From Eubacteriales bacterium (lineage in GTDB: Bacteria > Bacillota > Clostridia > Acetivibrionales > STF1-152): 20,697 bases of DNA. Location of the stretch: positions 1 through 20,697 of the forward strand of contig JAQVNH010000003.1 in the NCBI GenBank assembly GCA_028703215.1, in the 5' to 3' direction. The notes under the pieces are model-generated. The model was given only the letters and a program-made list of their open reading frames with translations, was not told the DNA's origin and searched no databases. The translations under genes and the position numbers were made by a program. Below, in pieces: positions 7,676 to 15,950 of this stretch; the stretch's first letter is position 1; every line of letters begins with the position of its first letter.

Positions 7676-9277
7676 TTACCTTTTCAGTGAAGTCAGCTTA
7701 TGGCCTTTGCGCTTTTTATATAACTTACAAAAATACCGCCAGTCGGAATATCCTACTTTACCCGCTATCTGGTAAACCTTGAGTCTTGTTGTCTTATAAA
7801 GCTCTTCAGCGTTTTCAAGTCTCGCTTTAGTAAGAAAATCTATAAAATTCGAGCCAAGGCTTTTCTTGAAAACCTTGCTGAAATAGTTCTTGCTCAGGTT
7901 TACTGATGCGGCTACCTCTCCGAGGCTCAAAGCGGAGTTTGACAGATTATGTTCGATGTAGATCAATGCCCTGCTTATTTCATCCCTGTGCCTTGCAGTG
8001 CGCAACTCGTCGATTCTCGACTCTATTTTGCGCAAGTGATCTTCCATATCGTCTATAGTGCTTTTTTTAAACAAATTCGAATAAATAAAAGGCTCGCTCA
8101 AATACAGCTCTTCTATTATGCTGTCATGTTTAATGACCGTCTTCAGCAAACTGCACATAATATAACTGCTGATTTCGAGCACTTCATTTATGCTGTAGCA
8201 ATCATCTGATCTGATCCTGCTGAAAATCCGCTGTATGCTGGGCGCAAGTTCCTCGCTTTCATTGCCGCCGATTTCCCGAAGCATTCTTTTCATTTCATCT
8301 CCGGCATCTTTTATTTCCTTTTGTTGGCCCAGATCTTCAAAATATATAATATTTCCGGTGCCGGTAAAATATCTTTTATCAACTGCAAAGGAGCTTTCCT
8401 TGTAAGCCGTCCCGAGATTTTCTATGCTCCAGAATCTTCTGCATGTCCCCGCAGTCACTCTCAGCTGATAATCATTTTCTATGGATGTTATAATATTTCT
8501 GAGCAGTTCGTTGCTGAATTCGTACCTCTTGTTTTCGCTGCTGATTTTCCCCAGATTTATGATCAAAACATACTCATTTCTGCTTTTGTAAACAACTTCA
8601 GCATTTTCATTGACTGAGATGCAGGAAATTATCAGGTTAAGTATCGAAATTTTTGCCGTATAATCATTATCGAAAATACCTTTCTGTAATGCACTGTCGA
8701 TATCATCAATTTTAATTATCGCAAGGATCATATTATTATTACCGAGCTTAATTGCCAATTCATCCGCAATTTTTGAAAATTCATCCCGGGTAACCTTTTT
8801 ACCGTTTACGATATCTAATAAATAAGCCGCTTTCGAGATATGGAGATTATCGGATATAGTCTGCTCAAGCAATTTGATTTTACTGTTGGTCGATTCCTTG
8901 CTGCTTAATTTCTCAACAGCCCTTTGCAGCGCTTTGACAATATCCTCAGGCATCATGTCAAGTTTGAACAGATAATCGCAGGCTCCCAGCTCAAGGGCTT
9001 CTTTTACATAATTGAAGTCGTTGTAGCAGCTTAGTATAATTATCTCCATTTGTTTTGATGAGTTCCTTATCTTTCGAATGAGCTCTATTCCATTCATTCC
9101 GGGCATTTTGATATCAGTTATTACGACATCCACATGAGAGGATTCGATTATGCTCCAGGCATCGCTTCCATTATATGCCTCTTTTGGCGGGGCAAATCCG
9201 TTTGCTGCCCAGTCTATGCTCTTCTTTATTCCTTCCCTTACCAGCAGTTCATCTTCAACTATCAATACTTTATACAT
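7676..9277 (-). CDS. Response regulator with AraC-type DNA-binding domain, YesN-like
   Basis: This 533-residue cytoplasmic response regulator should activate transcription when phosphorylated by the kinase encoded just upstream. The receiver domain (about 1-120) shows acidic residues at VEDE (8-10), the phospho-acceptor Asp55 in VITDIKMPGMNG, Ser83 and Lys105. A long middle region (about 130-420) matches the variable linker seen in YesN-type regulators. The C-terminal 100 residues carry two helix-turn-helix motifs of the AraC family (SLGEVAASVNLSKNYFSKVF and KVYQIAGKVGYSDWRYFCKL). Start: ATG with AAAGGG eight bases upstream. Spacing is 16 nt to the kinase gene and 14 nt to SBP2. Members of this type commonly control adjacent CUT1 sugar importers, so SBP1 and the permeases are the likely targets. 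Confidence 0.95.
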   Translation of the reverse strand: MYKVLIVEDELLVREGIKKSIDWAANGFAPPKEAYNGSDAWSIIESSHVDVVITDIKMPGMNGIELIRKIRNSSKQMEIIILSCYNDFNYVKEALELGACDYLFKLDMMPEDIVKALQRAVEKLSSKESTNSKIKLLEQTISDNLHISKAAYLLDIVNGKKVTRDEFSKIADELAIKLGNNNMILAIIKIDDIDSALQKGIFDNDYTAKISILNLIISCISVNENAEVVYKSRNEYVLIINLGKISSENKRYEFSNELLRNIITSIENDYQLRVTAGTCRRFWSIENLGTAYKESSFAVDKRYFTGTGNIIYFEDLGQQKEIKDAGDEMKRMLREIGGNESEELAPSIQRIFSRIRSDDCYSINEVLEISSYIMCSLLKTVIKHDSIIEELYLSEPFIYSNLFKKSTIDDMEDHLRKIESRIDELRTARHRDEISRALIYIEHNLSNSALSLGEVAASVNLSKNYFSKVFKKSLGSNFIDFLTKARLENAEELYKTTRLKVYQIAGKVGYSDWRYFCKLYKKRKGHKLTSLKR

Positions 9278-9293
9278 TTGATCGACCCTTTTC

Positions 9294-11060
9294 CTAACTT
9301 AATACAGGAATAGTGATAGTGACTTTTGTTCCTTTTCCCGGACTGCTTTCCATTTTCAAACCATACTCTTCTCCGAAATTCATTTTTATCCTCGAATTGA
9401 CATTATCCATTCCAAGACCTGTGAACTTTTCCCTGTTGTCAAGACTGACGCCCACTCCGTCGTCTATGATCTCAAATATCACCGTATCGCCGGATCTGTT
9501 TCCGTTCAGTAAAATGTTTCCGCTCGGATTCATTCCCGCGAAACCATGTATTATTGAATTCTCTATTATCGGCTGAAGCGTGAATTTCAATATGCTGAAA
9601 TTATTCAATTCCTCATTTATGTTGATTTCCACCTTTATGCCCTCTCCATAGCGGATCCTCTGTATGAAAATATAATTCTCCAAAAAGTCAAGCTCGTCTC
9701 TGATCTTGACCAGGCTGTCTCCGCTTTGGTAGCTGTACCGTAAAATCTTCCCCAGTGACATTATGGCATGAACGATAGTCTGATTGGGTTTATCCATCTC
9801 CGCAAGCCACTTTATGCTATTGAGAGTATTATACAGGAAATGAGGATTTATCTGCGCTTGCAGCGCGGTCAGCTCCATCTTGTTTTTTTCTTTCTCCTTT
9901 GCCGCTATTCCGTTCATAAGAATTCCGATCTGCTTTACCATTGAGTTGTAGCTGTCTGTCAATATCTGGAGATCCGCATTCTTTGTTTCTTTGCTGTAGA
10001 TCTCAAGCTTGCCTTCGCCGACCATTTTCATTTTTTGCATGACTCTTGTTATCGGTCTGGTTATGCCTTTTGACAGGAAATATGAAATGAGGACGGACAT
10101 AAACAGCATCGCAAACATGATGATGAGCGAAATGTCTGTCAGGCTTTTGTATTGAAGATACAGCTCCTCGGTCGAGATATATCCGATGACCTTCCAATCG
10201 GCATTTGATAAGGAGTATTCGACAGAAAATGCATCCCGCATTTTCCTTCCTTCCGAGTACTCCTTTATGCTGCTCAGGTCATAACCTTCAGGGTCGAAAT
10301 CACCGAGTTTTCCGCCTAAAAAATTTTCATCGGGGCAGTAGATGATATTATCATTTGAATCGCATACGACTATTGAACTTTTGCTGCCGATGTCGACATT
10401 TTCTATTATATTTTGGATCTCGGTATATTTCATGTCGACTTGTATGATGCCGACAACATCTTCCCGGCCGTACCAGGTGATTTTTTTTATGAATGATACT
10501 ACAGGCACCTGCTCTTCAGGTTTGTATATATTATAGTAATCGGCGTTGTGGGTTGGAACAACAATGTCCCAGAATTCTTCGCGCTCAGCGTTTTTTATCC
10601 ATTGCTTCTCCGCAAGCCTGGCTTTGTCGCAATTGGGATTTATTGTATATATATGCCCGTCTGATAAAAGAAGATAGACATAAGAGATCGAATTGAAGGA
10701 ATATTGTATCCTTGAAAGAAGGTTTTCAACGCTTTTCACCATTGCAACCTTGTCGCTTGGAGAACTTGAGTCATACTTGGCAAGATCTTCGGATGTTATT
10801 AGAAAATCAGCTGCCTGAACCTTTGCTATATCTATCATTGATACCAGGGTATCGACTTTTTGACCGACCTGACTTATTATTTCGGTGTTATAATCCTTTA
10901 CCTTATCCCCTATAAGTGTGCTCATAACTTTGTAGTAATAGACGTTCACGATAAATACGGGGATCATTGACACACAAATAAAAGCAATCAGAAGTTCAAG
11001 TTGAATTGTTTTGCGCGGCAGAATTCGTCTGTTTTTTAACAATCTTTCAATTAACTTCAT
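9294..11060 (-). CDS. Sensor histidine kinase, YesM-like
   Basis: This 588-residue membrane kinase partners with the AraC-type response regulator downstream. A first membrane helix (about 22-45) leads to a large extracytoplasmic domain of about 260 residues that looks like a Cache-type sensor. A second helix (about 308-330), a HAMP linker (about 331-383) and a short coiled segment follow. The His_kinase domain has ALQAQINPHFLYNTLNSIKW with phospho-acceptor His407. The ATPase part has the N box (LQPIIENSIIHGF), DDGVGV and GLGMDNVNSRI. All catalytic motifs are intact. The ribosome binding site (GGCGGG) is modest. The gene begins only 36 nt after the HIT gene stop with no terminator or clear promoter between them, so it may be read from the alaS-HIT transcript as well as from an unseen promoter. 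Confidence 0.95.
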   Translation of the reverse strand: MKLIERLLKNRRILPRKTIQLELLIAFICVSMIPVFIVNVYYYKVMSTLIGDKVKDYNTEIISQVGQKVDTLVSMIDIAKVQAADFLITSEDLAKYDSSSPSDKVAMVKSVENLLSRIQYSFNSISYVYLLLSDGHIYTINPNCDKARLAEKQWIKNAEREEFWDIVVPTHNADYYNIYKPEEQVPVVSFIKKITWYGREDVVGIIQVDMKYTEIQNIIENVDIGSKSSIVVCDSNDNIIYCPDENFLGGKLGDFDPEGYDLSSIKEYSEGRKMRDAFSVEYSLSNADWKVIGYISTEELYLQYKSLTDISLIIMFAMLFMSVLISYFLSKGITRPITRVMQKMKMVGEGKLEIYSKETKNADLQILTDSYNSMVKQIGILMNGIAAKEKEKNKMELTALQAQINPHFLYNTLNSIKWLAEMDKPNQTIVHAIMSLGKILRYSYQSGDSLVKIRDELDFLENYIFIQRIRYGEGIKVEININEELNNFSILKFTLQPIIENSIIHGFAGMNPSGNILLNGNRSGDTVIFEIIDDGVGVSLDNREKFTGLGMDNVNSRIKMNFGEEYGLKMESSPGKGTKVTITIPVLS

Positions 11061-11096
11061 ATCATTATGCCCGCCTGCCTGAACATTGATTGGAAC

Positions 11097-11441
11097 TCAA
11101 ACAATCGAAATTCCGAACCTCTTGCCTCCGATCAGATGGTAATGCAGATGCGGCACGGTTTGCCCCGCTGCTTTTCCGCAATTTGAAATCAGCCTGTAGC
11201 CTTTCTCCGATATGCCGAAATCATTCGCTATTTTTTTTGCAGCCAGATGTATGTCGCAGACTACCGAAATATTCTCGGAATCAAGCTTCTCAATGTTTTC
11301 TATATGCAATTTCGGCGCAATAAGCACATGTACAGGAGCTACCGGATGTATATCCTTGAATGCGATCACATTGTCAGTTTCGTACAGTATCTCGGATGGG
11401 ATCTCTTTGTTGATTATTTTGCAGAAAATACAATCTGTCAT
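11097..11441 (-). CDS. HIT-family nucleotide-binding protein (histidine triad hydrolase)
   Basis: This small cytosolic protein of the Hint branch of the histidine-triad superfamily hydrolyses nucleoside phosphoramidates such as AMP-amines and can act on aminoacyl-adenylates. The 114 residues begin MTDCIFCKIINKEIPSEILY, the standard Hint N-terminus with a C-x-x-C pair, and end with the triad HLHYHLI at 98-104, in which His100 is the expected nucleophile. The ATG at 11439-11441 is chosen over upstream in-frame ATG codons because AAGGAGG lies exactly six bases before it and the length then matches the family. It follows alaS by 23 nt and is surely cotranscribed with it. That fits the known activity of Hint proteins on aminoacyl-AMP made by synthetases. 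Confidence 0.95.
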   Translation of the reverse strand: MTDCIFCKIINKEIPSEILYETDNVIAFKDIHPVAPVHVLIAPKLHIENIEKLDSENISVVCDIHLAAKKIANDFGISEKGYRLISNCGKAAGQTVPHLHYHLIGGKRFGISIV

Positions 11442-11464
11442 TTTCATCCTCCTTAACTCAAGAC

Positions 11465-14107
11465 TCAAGAATTTGTCTGTTTGCTTGCAATATTGACCGC
11501 GATCTCAAGCGCTTCACTTATTTTAGACTTGTCCCTGCCGCCCGCCTGAGCCATATCAGGTCTGCCGCCTCCTCCGCCGCCTACGACACGCGAGGCTTCC
11601 CTGATGATTTCTCCGGCATGCACTCCGCGGCTGACTGCATCGGGCGTCGCCATGACTATAAGATTGACCTTTTCGCCTTCAGTAGAGGCAAGTATCAGAA
11701 CGCCGCTTTTTAATCTGTTTCTGATCGTGTCCCCGGTATTTCTCAGCGTGTGAATGTCCATCTCGCCATATTTTTTACTTATCACCTTTACACCGTTGAT
11801 GACCTGAGCGCTCGAAATTACTTCATCCAAACCCGAAAGCGCTATTTTAAGACGTAATTTTTCATTTTCCTTCGAAATATCGTGTGCTTCATTCACTAAT
11901 ATTTCTGCTTTTTTGGGACATTCCTCGGCAGCTGTTTTCAGAATGGCAGCCGTATTTTTCAGGAGCTGCTCTCTGTTTTTCAAATATTCGAGCGCGTACG
12001 GTCCGGTCTGAGCTTCTATCCTTCTGACTCCCGAAGCAACGCCGCCTTCGCTGAGTATCTTGAATAACCCGGCTTCCGATGTATTTGACAGATGTGTCCC
12101 GCCGCACAGTTCCATGCTGTAATTGTCTACGGTTATCACGCGTACCCTTTCCCCGTATTTTTCACCGAAAAGAGCCTCTGCTCCAAGCGTCTTAGCTTCT
12201 TTCAGGGACATTTCTCTGACCGTGACTCGTTCTCCGTTAAATATCCTTTCATTTACCTCTTTTTCCACCAATGCCATTTCCTCATCGGTCATTGCAGTAA
12301 AGTGGGTAAAATCGAATCTCATCCTTTCGTCGGTCACAAGCGACCCTGCCTGCGCGACATGTCCCCCAAGGATATTTCTCAGGGATTTGTGCAGAAGATG
12401 AGTTGCAGTATGGTTTCTGGCAATGTTTTTTCTTCGCTTTAAATCTATTTCCAAACTGATCCTGTCGCCTTTTTTCAAAACTCCCTTTTGTACTATGCCT
12501 ATATGCAGATGTTTTCCGTCGGAAGATCTGATGCAGTCTTCGACACGCATTACCCCTTCAGATGCGGAGATATAGCCCGTGTCCCCTACCTGCCCGCCGC
12601 TTTCGGCATAGAATGGGGTCCTGTCTGCAATGAGTGTGACCCTGTCTCCCTGAAGCGCTTGCGGCGCTTCTTTTCCTTCGATCAGCAAATGCAAAGCTTT
12701 GCTCTCGCATTTGAATGATTCATACCCGACAAATTCAGTTTTGCCTTCGCTTTCAAGACCTTCGACCGAACCTCCGCCCCATGCGGAATTGCCTCTGTCC
12801 CTTATCGCTTCTCTGGCTTTTTCTCGCTGTCCTTGCATCCTGACCGCAAAATCGTTCTCATCGACCTTCAAGCCATGCTCTTCTGCGATCTCTCTGGTCA
12901 GATCCAAAGGGAACCCATAAGTGTCATGCAGCTTGAAAGCGGTTTCTCCCTGGATAGTGTCAAGGCCACCCGCCTTGATTGTCTTTATCTCGGCTTCAAG
13001 AAGGTACAGACCCTGGTCGATGGTATCCTGGAATCTATTCTCTTCAGTTTCAATAGTTTTACGTATGTATTCCCATTTCTCCTGAAGCTCGGGATATGCC
13101 TCCTTCGATTCTTCAAGCACCACGCGGGCAATCTCATACAGGAACGAGTTTTTGATCCCGAGCAATCTTCCGTGCCTTGCGGCGCGCCTCAGCAGACGCC
13201 TTAATACATATCCCCTTCCTTCATTTGAAGGAATTATACCGTCGGATATCATGAATACCGTGCTTCGTATATGGTCAGTTATCAATCTTATGGAAATGTC
13301 CTTTTCGCTTGAGGCTCCGTATTCTGTAACGGTTATTTTACATACCGCTTTCAGGATATTGAATATCGTATCGACTTCGAAAAGATTCTCGACTCCCTGC
13401 ATGACTACCGCAAGCCTTTCGAGTCCCATGCCGGTATCGATGTTTTTTTTGTCGAGCTTCGTATACTCGCCGTTTTCATGCCTGTAAAACTGCGTGAATA
13501 CAAGGTTCCACACTTCGATATATCTGTCGCAGTCGCAGCCGACCCCGCAAGTGCTTTTTCCGCAGCTTTGCTCCTCGCCTCTGTCGAAGTGGATCTCGGA
13601 GCAGGGTCCGCAGGGACCTGTGCCATGCTCCCAGAAGTTGGTGCTTTTACCCATCCGGACTATTCTTTCTGCCGGCAGACCTACGTCTTTGTTCCATATG
13701 TCAAAGGCTTCGTCATCTTCCTCAAATATAGTTATCCAAAGCTTGTCAGCGGGTATCTCAAGCTCTTTTGTAAAAAATTCCCAAGCCCATGTGATAGCTT
13801 CCTTTTTAAAATACTCTCCAAATGAAAAATTACCCAGCATCTCGAAAAAAGTCCCATGGCGCGCGGTATGCCCGACATGTTCTATATCAGGTGTTCTGAT
13901 GCACTTCTGACAAGTTGCGACTCTTGGAGAGGGCGGTTTCAATTCTCCCGTGAAATATGGCTTGAGAGGTGTCATCCCTGCATTTATTAGCAGTATGCTC
14001 TGATCGTTTTCAGGTACAAGAGAGAAACTGGGCAGTACAAGATGCCCTTTGCTCTCAAAAAAATCGAGAAATCTTTTTCTTAATTCATTTAAGCCGATTC
14101 TTTGCAT
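11465..14107 (-). CDS. alaS: Alanine--tRNA ligase
   Basis: Alanyl-tRNA synthetase charges tRNA-Ala in the cytosol and edits mischarged Ser and Gly. The 880-residue protein is full length. The class II aminoacylation domain opens the protein (NELRKRFLDFFESKGH, RHGTFFEMLGNFSFG, GTGPCGPCSEIHFDRG). The editing domain carries the zinc motifs HTATHLLH (His 566 and 570) and CGGTH (Cys 668 and His 672). The C-terminal C-Ala part has the Gly-rich VVGGGGGGRPDMAQAGG. A Cys-rich insert (CGKSTCGVGCDCDRY) near 180-196 is usual in firmicute enzymes. The second of two close ATG codons (14105-14107) is preferred, since AAAGGTG then lies eight bases upstream instead of two. A near-consensus promoter lies upstream. 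No T-box leader is seen, as the leader is only about 40 nt. Confidence 0.98.
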   Translation of the reverse strand: MQRIGLNELRKRFLDFFESKGHLVLPSFSLVPENDQSILLINAGMTPLKPYFTGELKPPSPRVATCQKCIRTPDIEHVGHTARHGTFFEMLGNFSFGEYFKKEAITWAWEFFTKELEIPADKLWITIFEEDDEAFDIWNKDVGLPAERIVRMGKSTNFWEHGTGPCGPCSEIHFDRGEEQSCGKSTCGVGCDCDRYIEVWNLVFTQFYRHENGEYTKLDKKNIDTGMGLERLAVVMQGVENLFEVDTIFNILKAVCKITVTEYGASSEKDISIRLITDHIRSTVFMISDGIIPSNEGRGYVLRRLLRRAARHGRLLGIKNSFLYEIARVVLEESKEAYPELQEKWEYIRKTIETEENRFQDTIDQGLYLLEAEIKTIKAGGLDTIQGETAFKLHDTYGFPLDLTREIAEEHGLKVDENDFAVRMQGQREKAREAIRDRGNSAWGGGSVEGLESEGKTEFVGYESFKCESKALHLLIEGKEAPQALQGDRVTLIADRTPFYAESGGQVGDTGYISASEGVMRVEDCIRSSDGKHLHIGIVQKGVLKKGDRISLEIDLKRRKNIARNHTATHLLHKSLRNILGGHVAQAGSLVTDERMRFDFTHFTAMTDEEMALVEKEVNERIFNGERVTVREMSLKEAKTLGAEALFGEKYGERVRVITVDNYSMELCGGTHLSNTSEAGLFKILSEGGVASGVRRIEAQTGPYALEYLKNREQLLKNTAAILKTAAEECPKKAEILVNEAHDISKENEKLRLKIALSGLDEVISSAQVINGVKVISKKYGEMDIHTLRNTGDTIRNRLKSGVLILASTEGEKVNLIVMATPDAVSRGVHAGEIIREASRVVGGGGGGRPDMAQAGGRDKSKISEALEIAVNIASKQTNS

Positions 14108-14150
14108 TGTCATCTCACCTTTGCATGGCAGTCCGTAAAGTCCTGCTATT

Positions 14151-14178
14151 ATTATATATTGATGATTTCGAGTGTCAA
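14151..14178 (-). promoter_or_regulatory. Near-consensus sigma-A promoter for alaS-HIT
   Basis: On the minus strand TTGACA (14173-14178) and TATAAT (14151-14156) are both perfect consensus hexamers with a 16-nt spacer. Transcription would start near 14144, about 37 nt before the alaS start. It lies back to back with the promoter of the DUF1015 gene, 11 nt between the -35 boxes. Confidence 0.85.
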
Positions 14179-14189
14179 GCGATATAAGA

Positions 14190-14218
14190 TTGACTGCGCG
14201 GCGGTGTTATTATAATAT
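14190..14218 (+). promoter_or_regulatory. Promoter of the DUF1015 gene, divergent from alaS
   Basis: On the plus strand TTGACT (14190-14195) is followed by TATAAT (14211-14216, 15-nt spacer) or the overlapping TAATAT (14213-14218, 17-nt spacer). The expected start site near 14224 leaves about 75 nt to the preferred start codon of the DUF1015 gene. Confidence 0.55.
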
Positions 14219-14299
14219 CAGATTCATAAGCGGCTCGATCTGTGTCAAAACATGGATAAACCTCCGGTGATAGAAGCTGCTGTTGAAAGGAAAATCCGA

Positions 14300-15706
14300 A
14301 TGGGACCTGCCGAGAAAAATCATATGATATCTTCCGATAAGCATCGCATGAGATCTGTCGAGGCGAGATTGGATAAACTCGGGCTGAAGCTTCCGGGCGT
14401 TTTGCTGCCGCAAAAAAAGGGGGATATGCAAAAGTGGTCCGTTATAGCCTGCGACCAGTTTACTTCTCAGCCCGAATACTGGAAAAAAGTCGAGGGTCTT
14501 GTCGGCAATTCGCCTTCAACGCTTAAGCTTATCCTGCCCGAAGCCTATCTTGAGAAGCATGAGTCTGAGTTAGAGATCGACAGCATTAACCGGACCATGC
14601 AAAAATATGTTGAAGATAAAATTCTGATTCCACAAGGCCGGGGTTTTATATATGTCGAAAGAAGCACACCTGAAAACCCCTCCAGAAAAGGCCTGGTAGT
14701 GGCATTTGATCTTGAGATGTACGACTACTCCGCCGATTCCGCATCAATGATCCGCTCAACGGAAGGCACCGTGACCGACAGACTCCCTCCGAGAATAAAA
14801 ATCAGAGAAAATGCGCTCCTTGAACTTCCTCACATACTTGTGCTGATCGATGACCCGGGTAAAACAGTCATTGAACCCCTCGCTGAAAAAGTCGACCTCA
14901 TGCGCAAGCTTTATGATTTTCCGCTTATGATGGGCGGAGGAAATATTAAAGGTTATCATGTCATTGATACGGGGATGCTTGATGATATCGCTTCGGCTCT
15001 TGAAATGCTTGCTGATAAGGATAGTTTCTTAAACAAGTATAACACCGATCCCAAATGCCCTGTGCTTCTCTATGCGGTAGGAGACGGAAACCATTCGCTT
15101 GCCGCGGCAAAGGCGTTTTGGGAAAACAAGAAGAAAAGCCTTTCTCCCGCCGATCGCATATCACATCCTGCAAGATATGCGATGGCTGAACTTATAAACG
15201 TTCATAACGACGGGATAAAATTTGAACCGATTCACAGAGTAGTCACCAACGTTGACCCTGTCATGCTTTTAGAGTCTGCCGGATCATATTTTAATGATCT
15301 TTCCGGCTGCAGTATTATGAGCGAAAATGATATAGCCTCTGATAATATTGAAAACATTTGGACAGAAAGCAGCAGTTTTCATATCATAGTATATCAGTAT
15401 GGAGACACAAAAGGCTTTATTTGCGTCAACAACCCCGCTTATCAGCTTGAAACAGGCACATTGCAGGCATTCCTTGATTTTTTTCTGAACAAAAACAAGG
15501 AGGCAAAGATAGATTATATCCACGGGAAAAACACTGTGCTTTCTCTCTCTGCACAGAAAAATTCGATCGGCTTTCTTCTGCCGGCGATGGATAAAAGCCT
15601 CCTGTTTAAAACCGTAATCAAAGACGGCGTGCTTCCACGTAAAACCTTCTCGATGGGAGAAGCCCACGAAAAGCGTTATTACCTTGAGTGCAGAAAAATC
15701 AGATGA
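14300..15706 (+). CDS. DUF1015 family protein of unknown function
   Basis: This 468-residue soluble protein belongs to the conserved DUF1015 family (COG4198), which has no firmly established activity. Family landmarks are visible: KWSVIACDQFTSQPEYW (near 45-61), PPRIKIRENALLELPHILVLID, VGDGNHSLAAAKAFW (near 260-274), IDYIHG, and the C-terminal GFLLPAMDKSLLFKTV with LPRKTFSMGEA. The ATG at 14300 is preferred because GAAAGG lies nine bases upstream. An in-frame ATG at 14252 lacks a ribosome binding site, and ATGs at 14324 and 14348 are further options, the last closest to the usual family N-terminus. It is a single gene with its own promoter and terminator. From memory, homologues often neighbour phosphoserine-pathway genes (serA, serC), but none are here. 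The conserved GDGNHS motif suggests an enzyme. Confidence 0.9.
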   Translation: MGPAEKNHMISSDKHRMRSVEARLDKLGLKLPGVLLPQKKGDMQKWSVIACDQFTSQPEYWKKVEGLVGNSPSTLKLILPEAYLEKHESELEIDSINRTMQKYVEDKILIPQGRGFIYVERSTPENPSRKGLVVAFDLEMYDYSADSASMIRSTEGTVTDRLPPRIKIRENALLELPHILVLIDDPGKTVIEPLAEKVDLMRKLYDFPLMMGGGNIKGYHVIDTGMLDDIASALEMLADKDSFLNKYNTDPKCPVLLYAVGDGNHSLAAAKAFWENKKKSLSPADRISHPARYAMAELINVHNDGIKFEPIHRVVTNVDPVMLLESAGSYFNDLSGCSIMSENDIASDNIENIWTESSSFHIIVYQYGDTKGFICVNNPAYQLETGTLQAFLDFFLNKNKEAKIDYIHGKNTVLSLSAQKNSIGFLLPAMDKSLLFKTVIKDGVLPRKTFSMGEAHEKRYYLECRKIR

Positions 15707-15753
15707 TTAAGAACGAAAATCAGCAAGAATGATTTGTGCCTATTAAATACAAA

Positions 15754-15786
15754 AAAGCGGTCAGGACTTCATGTCTTGGCCGCTTT
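15754..15786. terminator. Bidirectional terminator between the DUF1015 gene and tRNA-Lys
   Basis: A 14-bp stem (left arm AAAGCGGTCAGGAC, right arm GTCTTGGCCGCTTT, two G-T wobbles, no mismatch) closes a 5-nt loop. On the plus strand it is followed by GGTTTT and ends the DUF1015 transcript. On the minus strand it is followed by TTTGTATTTAA, giving a six-T run with the stem end, and ends the tRNA-Lys transcript. Confidence 0.85.
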
Positions 15787-15791
15787 GGTTT

Positions 15792-15867
15792 TGGTGAGCC
15801 ATCGGAGGCTCGAACTCCGGACCCCTTGATTAAAAGTCAAGTGCTCTGCCAACTGAGCTAATGGCTC
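15792..15867 (-). tRNA. tRNA-Lys (anticodon UUU)
   Basis: Read on the minus strand this is a complete 76-nt cloverleaf. The acceptor stem is GAGCCAT/ATGGCTC, the D arm GCTC-AGTTGGCA-GAGC, the anticodon arm CTTGA-CTTTTAA-TCAAG with anticodon TTT, the variable loop GGGTC and the T arm CGGAG-TTCGAGC-CTCCG, followed by discriminator A and an encoded CCA end. Every stem pairs fully. It is a single tRNA gene with its own promoter and terminator, located just behind purA. Confidence 0.97.
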
Positions 15868-15874
15868 ATAAATA

Positions 15875-15895
15875 TGCGGCGTTTTCCGCGCCGCA
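15875..15895 (-). other. Hairpin in the tRNA-Lys 5' leader
   Basis: A perfect 7-bp GC-rich stem (TGCGGCG / CGCCGCA, 7-nt loop) lies between the predicted start site of the tRNA transcript (about 15898) and the first base of the tRNA. It is not followed by a T run, so it is unlikely to terminate purA. It is probably a leader structure removed by RNase P processing. Confidence 0.45.
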
Positions 15896-15904
15896 CAAGT
15901 ATAG

Positions 15905-15933
15905 ATGATATATATTTGCTGCGCGTTTGTCAA
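15905..15933 (-). promoter_or_regulatory. Promoter of tRNA-Lys
   Basis: On the minus strand TTGACA (15928-15933) and TATCAT (15905-15910) are separated by 17 nt, in the 83 nt between the purA stop and the tRNA. The perfect -35 box and spacing fit the strong promoters usual for stable RNA genes. Confidence 0.8.
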
Positions 15934-15950
15934 CTTATTTTAACAGAAGC

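Noticed and set aside
14108..14150. T-box riboswitch before alaS
   Set aside because: The mapped promoter leaves a leader of about 40 nt, far too short for a T-box, and no specifier or antiterminator sequence is seen.
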